Source: Nitrososphaera sp. (GTDB taxonomy: Archaea > Thermoproteota > Nitrososphaeria > Nitrososphaerales > Nitrososphaeraceae). Taken from it: DNA of 8,442 bases. The notes beneath the pieces were generated by a model. It did not search any database, was not told where the DNA came from, and saw only the letters and a list, made by a program, of their open reading frames with translations. Below, piece after piece: positions 1-5,470 of the stretch. The position numbers were made by a program, and so were the translations under genes. Numbering within the stretch: the first letter of the stretch is position 1; each line of letters starts with the position of its first letter. The DNA lies in the NCBI GenBank assembly GCA_023252395.1, contig JAJPDY010000039.1:1-8442 (forward strand), read 5' to 3'.

Positions 1-1221
1 TGGCCAAAGCTCAACGCAGTCGCGTTCTGGATGCTGCCTGTTGGCGCCGCTCTTGTCTGGCTTGGCTTTGCAGACCTTACATGGAATGCTTATCCGCCTT
101 ATTCGATCATTAGCGCACCGGGCCCGGCAGCAGAAATGTGGATATTTGGCCTAAAGATTCTGGGCATCTCTTCAATTCTCGGCGCGATTAACTTTGTCGT
201 GACAATCCTCAAAATGAAGCACCCTGACCTGCCGCTCATGAAAACTCCGCTCTTTGTCTGGGCTACCCTTGTAACGTCACTCATGATACTTGTCGCAATG
301 CCGACATTTGCATCAGCACTCATCATGCTGTACACTGACAGGCTCGGAGTGTCAGGCTTCTTCAATCCTGCAATGGGTGGCGACCCAATAGCCTACCAGC
401 ACCTGTTCTGGTTCACGTTCCACCCAGAAGTCTATATCTTTTTGTTGCCGGCGGTTGGGATGATTTATGAAATAATCCCCAAGTTTTCGAGAAAACCACT
501 GTTCAGCTATGCATCCGGTGTTGCGGCATTTTCGCTTTTGGCCATTGTGAGTTTCGCTTCTTGGGGGCACCACATGTACGCGACTGGAATTAGCTTCACT
601 GAAAAGACGGTCTTTATGATAGGAACGCTTGCAGCAGTTCCGGCTTCTGCAATGCACGTGTTTAACTGGGTGGCCACGATGTGGGGCGGCAGGATCAAGT
701 TTGCTGCTCCTATCTCGTTCTCTGTCGGAGGAATAATTCTTTTCTTCCTCGCCGGCGCTGGAGGCGTGGTCAATACCGCCATGCCGCTAGACTTTCTCAC
801 TCACGACAGCTACTGGGTGGTCGGGCACTTCCACCTATTTCTCATGGGCCTGGTGACGTTTGCATTTGTCGGCTTTTTGTACTACATGTTCCCGCTGATA
901 ACTGGCAGGATGTACAGCGAAAGGACGGCAAAAGTGCAGTTCTGGTTGATGTTCATTGGAGTCTTGCTCATCTTTATTCCGCAGCACATCTTGGGGCTGT
1001 ACGGGCAGCCAAGGAGGACATTTGACTATATCCCAGAGCAGCCCCTGATAATATTGAACCAGATTTCAACTGTGGGCGCATGGATTACTGGCGCGGGAAT
1101 GGCACTGTTCATAGCAAACCTGATAAAAAGCGCGGCTGCTGGCAAGCCTGCAAACATGGAAGATCCGTTCAAGATCAGAGAGCAGTACTACGACTATGCC
1201 AGACGAGAACCGCATGCATGA
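1..1221 (+). CDS. coxA: Haem-copper (cytochrome c type) oxidase subunit I, 5'-truncated by window edge
   Basis: Catalytic subunit of the terminal oxidase: reduces O2 to water at a haem-CuB centre in the membrane and pumps protons. The frame is open from base 1 (first residues WPKLNAVAFW), so the start lies upstream; by comparison with A-family enzymes roughly 110-140 residues, including the first helices and the D-channel entry, are missing. Visible active-site motifs: HPEVY at nt 421-435 (CuB His, gating Glu and the Tyr that cross-links to His), the His-His pair of GHHMYATG at nt 568-573 (CuB ligands), HFH at nt 826-834 (high- and low-spin haem ligands), and GQPRR near nt 990-1014 (haem propionate arginines). 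These place it in the A family rather than the B family. About nine hydrophobic helices remain and the tail (DPFKIREQYYDYARREPHA) is soluble. One oddity: the helix that normally carries the K-channel lysine reads PASAMHVFNW, with no Lys. Subunit II is expected upstream but is outside the window. Confidence 0.97.
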   Translation, partial: WPKLNAVAFWMLPVGAALVWLGFADLTWNAYPPYSIISAPGPAAEMWIFGLKILGISSILGAINFVVTILKMKHPDLPLMKTPLFVWATLVTSLMILVAMPTFASALIMLYTDRLGVSGFFNPAMGGDPIAYQHLFWFTFHPEVYIFLLPAVGMIYEIIPKFSRKPLFSYASGVAAFSLLAIVSFASWGHHMYATGISFTEKTVFMIGTLAAVPASAMHVFNWVATMWGGRIKFAAPISFSVGGIILFFLAGAGGVVNTAMPLDFLTHDSYWVVGHFHLFLMGLVTFAFVGFLYYMFPLITGRMYSERTAKVQFWLMFIGVLLIFIPQHILGLYGQPRRTFDYIPEQPLIILNQISTVGAWITGAGMALFIANLIKSAAAGKPANMEDPFKIREQYYDYARREPHA

Positions 1222-1275
1222 AATCGCGGCAACAATCAGAATGAGAAGAATGTTTTGACACAGTGTTGGCAAGTC

Positions 1276-1283
1276 TATTTAAG
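1276..1283 (+). promoter_or_regulatory. TATA box of the small HhH gene
   Basis: TATTTAAG is centred about 26 nt before the ATG at 1306, the distance expected between an archaeal TATA box and the transcription start. Transcription would therefore begin at or next to the ATG, giving a leaderless mRNA. There is no Shine-Dalgarno sequence before the ATG. The spacing also supports 1306 rather than the upstream in-frame TTG at 1255 as the start. Confidence 0.6.
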
Positions 1284-1305
1284 ATATGCCGCCGCTAACT
1301 GTTGG

Positions 1306-1322
1306 ATGCTATCGAATAGCAT
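1306..1322 (+). repeat. Perfect 7-bp inverted repeat containing the HhH start codon
   Basis: ATGCTAT-CGA-ATAGCAT: two perfectly complementary 7-nt arms around a 3-nt loop, beginning with the A of the ATG. As RNA it would place the start codon of a probably leaderless message inside a stem at the extreme 5' end; as DNA it is a symmetric site just downstream of the transcription start where a repressor could bind. Both roles are inference; the repeat itself is read directly. Confidence 0.6.
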
Positions 1323-1503
1323 ACATGTTCTGGATCTGGCAGTAGGTCTCAAAGAGCTGTTACTAGACAAGGGCTTTATTACACTCGATTCGTTGCTCAA
1401 GATGCCACCAGCAGACCTTGCGTCAATACTGGGAACTGACGTTTACATTGCTAGGCTGATAATCATGTCAGCACAGCGCCACGCAAAAATTGTGGAACAA
1501 TAA
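1306..1503 (+). CDS. Small stand-alone helix-hairpin-helix protein (RadA N-terminal-domain-like)
   Basis: A 65-residue protein. Residues about 12-60 (LKELLLDKGFITLDSLLKM...DLASILG...ARLIIMSAQRHA) follow the helix-hairpin-helix pattern of the N-terminal domain of archaeal RadA/Rad51: a helix, a G-[FY]-x-T-[LV]-x-[DS]-L turn, a P-x-[DE]-L-x-x-[IL]-x-G hairpin and a closing helix ending in a polar/basic stretch. In RadA this domain binds DNA or mediates contacts; here there is no ATPase domain, so a DNA-binding or adaptor role is only inferred. ATG 1306 is preferred over an in-frame TTG at 1255 because of the TATA box at 1276-1283 and because the domain lies wholly downstream of the ATG. The first 17 nt of the gene form a perfect hairpin (separate entry). 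The MEDS gene follows after 77 bp with its own possible promoter. Confidence 0.7.
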   Translation: MLSNSIHVLDLAVGLKELLLDKGFITLDSLLKMPPADLASILGTDVYIARLIIMSAQRHAKIVEQ

Positions 1504-1552
1504 ACAGGTGCAAAAAACGAAATCTCAATCTATGTAGTGATTGCTACAATAG

Positions 1553-1559
1553 TAATATC
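1553..1559 (+). promoter_or_regulatory. Possible TATA box of the MEDS gene
   Basis: TAATATC is centred about 25 nt upstream of the GTG at 1581, compatible with a leaderless transcript. Short repeats flank it: TGTAG at 1533-1537, its complement CTACA at 1544-1548, and TGTAG again at 1573-1577. The match to a TATA box is modest. Confidence 0.4.
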
Positions 1560-1580
1560 AAATGTTTTTCAATGTAGATT

Positions 1581-2198
1581 GTGGGCGACGGCAGCCATGT
1601 CACAATCACAAATACTGCTGATGCAGTAAAAGAATTAGAAACTGCACAGGCAGGAGAGCACGGCATGCTTGTGTATCGGCATTTGAATTCGTTTAGGAAA
1701 ATCTATTCGGAATTTGCAAGGCAAAGGCTCGCCGAGGCAAACGATATGGTGGTGCTTTTTCCATTTTATGAGCACCCAAATTCTGTAAGACAATATCTTT
1801 CCAAATATGGCGGTATTGATGTTAGCAGGCAAGAAAAGAATGGAGCCCTTATAATTGTAGATTCGATGCAGGCACATTTCCGCAACAACGTACCGGTTAT
1901 GTCGTACCTTGAAACACTGGCAGGGCTCGCAAGGAGCTCTGGCCGAAATGGGGTATCATTAATTGCAGACATGGGCCCGTACTTTCACGTTTACCACCCT
2001 CTTGGAAGATTAGGCGAACTCGTCAAATTCGAGAAATCGCTTCCACCAAGGTTTGATACAGAGCTCAGGACCTTTTGCTGCTATCACAGGCTAAACTATG
2101 ACATGCTTACAAACGATCAAAAGCAGGCTTTGCGCGAGCACCACAGCAGGCAGCTCATGCTTGCAGAAAATACTGCTGGCACTGCAACAGTTGCATAA
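1581..2198 (+). CDS. MEDS-domain (DcmR-type sensory domain) protein
   Basis: A 205-residue soluble protein without signal peptide or DNA-binding domain. Residues about 25-192 read as a MEDS domain: a GEHGMLVYRHLNSF opening, an ANDMVVLFPFYE strand, a GALIIVDSMQAHF strand, a GVSLIADMG strand, and a C-terminal block CCYHRLNYDMLT followed by LREHHSRQL, which is the most diagnostic part of the family. MEDS domains are predicted sensors of small organic ligands and are thought to be RecA/KaiC-like domains that lost the P-loop; no Walker A motif is present here. The start is taken as GTG 1581: the in-frame ATG at 1572 is followed at once by TAG, and the next in-frame ATG (1665) would remove the first strand of the domain. 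The gene follows the HhH gene in the same direction and converges on the PRC-barrel gene, leaving 21 bp between the stops. Ligand and partner are unknown. Confidence 0.78.
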   Translation: MGDGSHVTITNTADAVKELETAQAGEHGMLVYRHLNSFRKIYSEFARQRLAEANDMVVLFPFYEHPNSVRQYLSKYGGIDVSRQEKNGALIIVDSMQAHFRNNVPVMSYLETLAGLARSSGRNGVSLIADMGPYFHVYHPLGRLGELVKFEKSLPPRFDTELRTFCCYHRLNYDMLTNDQKQALREHHSRQLMLAENTAGTATVA

Positions 2199-2219
2199 TA
2201 CATAGCGGCAATGGTTGCG

Positions 2220-2447
2220 TTATTCAACTTTGTACTGTCCGATCTGTGCGTACGGCACCGAGAGTTGAACCTCTGAGCCATCAAATCCTTCTACAGTGCT
2301 TTTAGGCACTTCATACTGGTTATTTGTTCCCAGCATTATGCGCACCTTGTCACCTGCTACCTGTATTATGGTCCCTACGTCTGCTCCGTCGCTTGACCTT
2401 ACATTTTTGTGGACGACTCTGTCCCAGTTGTAAACCGCATCAGACAT
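2220..2447 (-). CDS. Small PRC-barrel-like protein
   Basis: A 75-residue protein starting at ATG 2447. Residues about 15-40 (NVRSSDGADVGTIIQV followed by GDKVRIMLG) match the opening strands of a PRC barrel, in which V-x-S-x-D-G-x-x-[IV]-G is typical; the rest alternates short beta strands (YEVPKSTVEGFDG, EVQLSVP) and ends in YKVE. Single PRC-barrel proteins are common in archaea and usually act as binding or adaptor modules, for instance in RNA processing or cell division; the role of this one cannot be told. The TATA-like GTTAATTA (minus strand, 2470-2477) lies 26 nt before the ATG. It is transcribed divergently from the roadblock-like gene and converges on the MEDS gene. Confidence 0.75.
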   Translation of the reverse strand: MSDAVYNWDRVVHKNVRSSDGADVGTIIQVAGDKVRIMLGTNNQYEVPKSTVEGFDGSEVQLSVPYAQIGQYKVE

Positions 2448-2469
2448 GCCGGTTACTGTGCCTTATTCC

Positions 2470-2477
2470 TAATTAAC
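2470..2477 (-). promoter_or_regulatory. TATA box of the PRC-barrel gene
   Basis: On the minus strand this reads GTTAATTA, centred 26 nt upstream of ATG 2447, which predicts a leaderless transcript. It shares the 135-bp divergent region 2448-2582 with the promoter of the plus-strand gene at 2583. A GGTTAACC palindrome lies just upstream at 2481-2488. Confidence 0.5.
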
Positions 2478-2555
2478 GTGGGTTAACCTTGTTAATGGAA
2501 ACGCTTGACATATTCTTGTTCGTCTGGTTGCTCGATCCGCATGATCTATTCTGCC

Positions 2556-2563
2556 TAAATATC
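2556..2563 (+). promoter_or_regulatory. TATA box of the roadblock-like gene
   Basis: TAAATATC is centred about 24 nt upstream of ATG 2583. This favours ATG 2583 over the in-frame GTG two codons earlier (2577) and again suggests a leaderless mRNA. Confidence 0.5.
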
Positions 2564-2582
2564 AAAAGATGCATATGTGTAC

Positions 2583-2975
2583 ATGCCGACCTTGCAAGAA
2601 GTTTGCAATCGAATATTGGATACTGACAGGTCTATCAGATTTGTAGGAATAGCAAATCAGATGGGTCGCCCGGTAGCTTCTACATCCCGGGCAGGGTTGG
2701 AGTTGGTATTGACGAAAGACGAGATTGACAGCTACATGATCAAGATTGTGCTTCAAATGAAGACGGCAGAAGACGTCGAATCAAAGTTAGGGCGCGTTGT
2801 TTACACTCTCGTATTTTACAGCAAACTAAAGAGAGTAATCATACCTCTAAAACATCCCGATTTTTCTGTGCTTGTGGTATCATTCGATGTATCCGCCAAT
2901 CACGAGGACATTATTATGAAAAAGATACTACCTCTTGTGAAAGATTGGACAGGAAATACGGCAAGTCAGGCATAG
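2583..2975 (+). CDS. Roadblock/LC7-like protein, resembling thaumarchaeal DUF6659
   Basis: A 130-residue soluble protein. The pattern is a leading helix (LQEVCNRILDTDRSIRFVGIAN), a strand pair holding a glycine turn (NQMGRPVASTSR), a helix (TKDEIDSYMIKIVLQM), two or three strands (RVVYTLVFYSKLKRVIIPL and FSVLVVSFDV) and a final helix (HEDIIMKKILPLV). This alternation is that of profilin-like roadblock/LC7 domains and it resembles the short DUF6659 proteins found in several copies in ammonia-oxidising archaea; the family name is from memory and should be checked. No catalytic residues are evident. Roadblock proteins usually form dimers and regulate small GTPases or act as scaffolds. The start is ATG 2583, chosen by TATA spacing. 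A T-run follows the stop and also forms part of the promoter of the next gene. Confidence 0.75.
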   Translation: MPTLQEVCNRILDTDRSIRFVGIANQMGRPVASTSRAGLELVLTKDEIDSYMIKIVLQMKTAEDVESKLGRVVYTLVFYSKLKRVIIPLKHPDFSVLVVSFDVSANHEDIIMKKILPLVKDWTGNTASQA

Positions 2976-2980
2976 ATTCT

Positions 2981-2992
2981 ACATTCTTTTTT
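2981..2992 (+). terminator. T-rich stretch after the roadblock-like gene, possible terminator
   Basis: ACATTCTTTTTT begins 6 bp after the TAG stop and ends in six consecutive T. Archaeal RNA polymerase can terminate at such oligo-T stretches without a hairpin. The same bases overlap the TATA box of the next gene, so the assignment is tentative. Confidence 0.3.
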
Positions 2993-2995
2993 AAG
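2988..2995 (+). promoter_or_regulatory. TATA box of the 43-residue basic protein gene
   Basis: TTTTTAAG is centred about 25-26 nt upstream of ATG 3017, the spacing seen for the other leaderless genes of this window. It is the main reason to accept the short downstream reading frame as a gene. Confidence 0.5.
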
Positions 2996-3016
2996 TGATA
3001 AAAGACCAGTCATCTC

Positions 3017-3148
3017 ATGGTCAGAACCAAGAGGGCCAAGAACTATAGGGAAAGAAGAAAACTTGCCATGGCTGCTCGAAAAGGGAGTATTGAAGGAAGC
3101 GGCAAATATCGAGAAAAACCCCGGGACAGCATAAAGAAGGAAAGTTGA
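3017..3148 (+). CDS. 43-residue highly basic protein, unknown function
   Basis: The reading frame runs from ATG 3017 to TGA 3146-3148 and encodes 43 residues beginning MVRTKRAKNYRERRKLAMAA. Sixteen residues are Lys or Arg and five are acidic, there is no hydrophobic segment, and the first 22 residues could form a basic amphipathic helix. Such a composition suits nucleic-acid or ribosome binding, but I do not recognise a family. Support is indirect: a TATA-like box at the leaderless distance, no competing gene in the gap, and 20 bp of spacing to the convergent cupredoxin gene. It could still be a spurious frame. Confidence 0.55.
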   Translation: MVRTKRAKNYRERRKLAMAARKGSIEGSGKYREKPRDSIKKES

Positions 3149-3168
3149 CAGGGATTTACCTGATGAAT

Positions 3169-3696
3169 TTAGGGTAGAACTTCAAGGTGCCCTGTCATGC
3201 TTGGCAAGTCATACGTGCAGTAATAGGTAAAGCCTCCAGTGGTGTTTGCAACGAAACTGAAGGTTTTATTCTGGCCGCCGGCCAAGTCTATGTTCATTTT
3301 GTATGGGTCCTGCATTGTGAACGTATGCCTGTCATCAGCTTCATCAGCAGTATTGTAGAAGTGGATGGTAACATTATCGCCTTTATGGACGGTGATCGAC
3401 GTCAGTGTATAGACCGCAACAGGTACTCCAAGTTTTTTCTCGTCTGCATTCAGCTCCTGAGTAAAGATGTAATATTCATTCTTGGCATTTCCCGGCGCCC
3501 CGACCTCTAAAACCGACGAGTTTGTTGACGATGTCGCGGTATTGTTGGTCGCATTTGAAGTGGGTGCCATCATGCTAGTTGTCGTATTATTGTTCAATGA
3601 CGGCGATGCCGACGACGGTGGCGTAGTAGTAAAAGCAGACACAGCTGCAAAAATTGCAATGACAGCTGCTGCGATTATGATCAGGCTGAAGGTCAC
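3169..3696 (-). CDS. Membrane-anchored cupredoxin (plastocyanin/nitrosocyanin-like) with altered ligand set
   Basis: A blue-copper-type electron carrier or copper protein facing the outside of the cell. Residues 3-22 form one hydrophobic helix (uncleaved anchor or signal peptide); residues about 23-62 are a Ser/Thr/Asn/Pro linker with several N-x-S/T sequons, typical of glycosylated archaeal surface proteins; residues about 73-175 are the cupredoxin barrel. Likely ligands are H124 (DDRHTF), C160 (FTYYC) and M167 (PSM). Where plastocyanins have His three residues after the Cys, this protein has D163 (CTYDLPSMTGH), with H170 as a further candidate. The start is uncertain: GTG 3694-3696 is the only orthodox codon before the helix, yet the frame stays open for 12 more codons to a stop at 3733-3735, and these include Arg-Lys just before the helix, which would suit a normal signal sequence from a non-standard start such as CTG 3714. 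It converges on the 43-residue protein gene. Confidence 0.92.
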   Translation of the reverse strand: MTFSLIIIAAAVIAIFAAVSAFTTTPPSSASPSLNNNTTTSMMAPTSNATNNTATSSTNSSVLEVGAPGNAKNEYYIFTQELNADEKKLGVPVAVYTLTSITVHKGDNVTIHFYNTADEADDRHTFTMQDPYKMNIDLAGGQNKTFSFVANTTGGFTYYCTYDLPSMTGHLEVLP

Positions 3697-3827
3697 AGTT
3701 TTTCTGGCGTTCAGTTCATAGCCACTAGATAATCATACATGAATGGCGCTTATACGAGGTCTTCCTGATTCTACTTGTGCAATTGTCGAAGTAATGGTAG
3801 TTAATTTTCTTCTTTTCAGGTCGAATT

Positions 3828-4355
3828 TCAGTGCTTATTCTTCATCTCAACTTCGGCCCTTCTGAGCTTTGTTACTTTGTCAAGCAAGTCTTGCGCTTCA
3901 TCATGGCTGAGATTCCAGTCATCGAGCTTTTTCCTGTCTTTTGCAGCTGCCTTTAATTGTTCATGCACCACATTGCCTTCTATTATTTCGACAAGAACGC
4001 TCGGCTCAAATGGTTTTTGCAAGAGCTCGACAAACATCTGCAGGCTCCTTATCGATTCGCGAAGAGTCTCCTCGGCATATGCGGAAGCAAAGATTATCCG
4101 CTGGTCTGGCCTTAGCCGGAGGATTTCTTTGGCAACGTCTAGGCCGTCAAGGCCGGGCATCCTGTAATCAAGCACTACGACATCAAAAGCAGGAAGATGC
4201 GATGCGGCCTTGCTGGCTTGCGCGATCGTAGAGTGATATTTTTCCACGCACTTCTTGCCATCGCTTGTGATTGTTACTTCGTGGCCTCTCTCCTCCAGGT
4301 ATATCCGGTAAATAAGGGAAATACTCTCTTCATCCTCTGCAATCAGGATTCGCAT
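3828..4355 (-). CDS. Single-domain response regulator (CheY-like receiver with helical tail)
   Basis: A 175-residue two-component receiver protein. Residues 1-125 form the receiver: acidic pocket E7-D8 (IAEDEE), phospho-acceptor D63 (VVVLDYRMPGLDG), switch Ser91 (IIFASAYAEE) and the invariant Lys114-Pro115 (LLQKPFEPS). Between the second helix and the D63 strand there is a slightly long segment (STIAQASKAASHLPAF). Residues 126-175 are a charged helix (EQLKAAAKDRKKLDDWNL...KLRRAEVEMKNKH) with no DNA-binding or enzymatic domain, so output is probably by protein contact or dimerisation through this tail. No histidine kinase gene is in the window. The start ATG 4355 has a TATA-like box 28 nt upstream that overlaps two short dyads, hinting at regulated expression. 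Confidence 0.95.
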   Translation of the reverse strand: MRILIAEDEESISLIYRIYLEERGHEVTITSDGKKCVEKYHSTIAQASKAASHLPAFDVVVLDYRMPGLDGLDVAKEILRLRPDQRIIFASAYAEETLRESIRSLQMFVELLQKPFEPSVLVEIIEGNVVHEQLKAAAKDRKKLDDWNLSHDEAQDLLDKVTKLRRAEVEMKNKH

Positions 4356-4377
4356 TTACTCTCAGTACATGAAGTCT

Positions 4378-4410
4378 TGATAATATCACCATGCATGTTA
4401 TCAGATATTA
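4378..4410 (-). promoter_or_regulatory. Response-regulator promoter with two GATA/TATC dyads
   Basis: The minus-strand TATA-like GATATTAT (4380-4387) lies about 28 nt before ATG 4355. It sits within a perfect 11-bp palindrome, TGATA-A-TATCA (4378-4388). A second palindrome, TATC-A-GATA (4399-4407), has its centre 20 bp away, close to two DNA turns. The longer arms TAATATC (4381-4387) and GATATTA (4404-4410) are also complementary. This arrangement is what an operator for a dimeric regulator over a core promoter would look like; the regulator is unknown. Confidence 0.4.
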
Positions 4411-4468
4411 CAGTCATTGTCAGCCTTGAATTTCGCCTTTATTGCCCCTTGTTATCCTGTTATGGGTA

Positions 4469-5470
4469 CTAGCATCTGAGCAAGATCTTGCCCGCATGCG
4501 AGTTTGCTTCCATCTTTTTTTGTGCTTCCTTTGCATCCCGCAATTCGAAAACAGAGTCTATGACGGGCTGGATCTTTTTCCTGCCCATGAAATTGACAAG
4601 CTCTATCAGCTGCGCCTTTGTGCCAAGCAGCGCGCCTGTCATCGTTATCTGCTTGCTGTAAAACATCCTTACCGGGACTATGGCATCGTTGCCTGATGTC
4701 ATGCCGCAAACAGCCATTCTGCCGCCCTGTTTCAGCGCAGATATGCTGGTGGGCCAGGTAGCTGCGCCGACATGATCAATGACAATGTCAACGCCTTTGT
4801 CGTCAGTGATCTTTTTCGTCTCCTCAGCAATATTCTGCGTTGTCCTGTCAATCACATGGCGCGCGCCCAGCTTTTTTGCAAATTCATATTTTTCCCTGCC
4901 AGACACCGTGGTTATCACTTCCGCCCCAAGCGCCCTTGTAAGCTGTATGGTTGCCATCCCTACTCCGCTGGTGGCGCCATAAACAAGGACTGTCTTGCCC
5001 TTGCCGGCGCCGTTTGTGCGGAGCATGTTCCACGCAACTAGGTACGACACCCCGAGGGTCGCGGCAACTTTACTTTTAATAGAATCCGGCAGCCTGACGA
5101 TGTTCTTTGCAGGGACGGCGGCCATTTCTGCGTACCCGCCGTCATGGTCGCTCATGCCGCCAATTATTGCAAACTGGCTGCAGAGGTTCTCACGCCCTGC
5201 CCTGCAATATGCGCATTTGCCGCAAGAGACTCCGGGGTAGACCATCACTCTCTTTTCACCGACAGTGCCAACAATGTCGCAGCCGCAGACATGCGGCAGC
5301 CTTATCTTTTTGCCGGCTATGCCCTGCCTTGTCCAGATGTCAAGGTGGTTCACGCCGCAGTATTCAATGTCAACAATAACGCTGCCCTTGCCTGCCACAG
5401 GATCCGGGAAATCCTCCCTGTACTGCAGGACATCAGCAGACCCATGCTCAAAGAACGGGACGGCCTTCAT
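4469..5470 (-). CDS. Zinc-type medium-chain dehydrogenase/reductase (alcohol dehydrogenase / enoyl-CoA reductase-like)
   Basis: A 333-residue cytoplasmic NAD(P)H-dependent oxidoreductase of the MDR superfamily. The N-terminal GroES-like domain has candidate catalytic zinc residues C38 (EYCGVNHLD) and H60 (LPHVCGCDIVG), and a complete structural-zinc loop C83-x2-C86-x2-C89-x7-C97. The Rossmann domain starts about residue 160 with VLVYGATSGVG, and VSGREK after the second strand suggests NADPH. Substrate cannot be fixed from sequence: candidates are a zinc alcohol dehydrogenase or an acryloyl/crotonyl-CoA reductase. The latter is attractive because the archaeal 3-hydroxypropionate/4-hydroxybutyrate carbon cycle needs an acryloyl-CoA reductase and the Sulfolobales enzyme belongs to the same superfamily, but this is inference. 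The ATG overlaps the valS stop codon as ATGA, so the two are probably co-transcribed and translationally coupled. Confidence 0.93.
   Translation of the reverse strand: MKAVPFFEHGSADVLQYREDFPDPVAGKGSVIVDIEYCGVNHLDIWTRQGIAGKKIRLPHVCGCDIVGTVGEKRVMVYPGVSCGKCAYCRAGRENLCSQFAIIGGMSDHDGGYAEMAAVPAKNIVRLPDSIKSKVAATLGVSYLVAWNMLRTNGAGKGKTVLVYGATSGVGMATIQLTRALGAEVITTVSGREKYEFAKKLGARHVIDRTTQNIAEETKKITDDKGVDIVIDHVGAATWPTSISALKQGGRMAVCGMTSGNDAIVPVRMFYSKQITMTGALLGTKAQLIELVNFMGRKKIQPVIDSVFELRDAKEAQKKMEANSHAGKILLRC

Noticed and set aside
681..1025. Plus-strand frame of 114 codons within the oxidase gene
   Set aside because: Out-of-frame shadow of the conserved oxidase reading frame.
1255..1305. N-terminal extension of the HhH protein from TTG 1255
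   Set aside because: It would run across the TATA box at 1276-1283, and the extension has no domain content.
2481..2488. GGTTAACC palindrome in the divergent promoter region
   Set aside because: An isolated 8-bp palindrome with no second copy at the other promoter of this region; may be chance.
2571..2586. Approximate inverted repeat around the start of the roadblock-like gene (GCAT...ATGC)
   Set aside because: Only four bases per arm match, so it is not distinguishable from chance.
3482..3721. Hydrophobic open frame on the plus strand
   Set aside because: It is the antisense of the cupredoxin linker and anchor; its hydrophobic runs are the complement of the Ser/Thr/Asn-rich codons.
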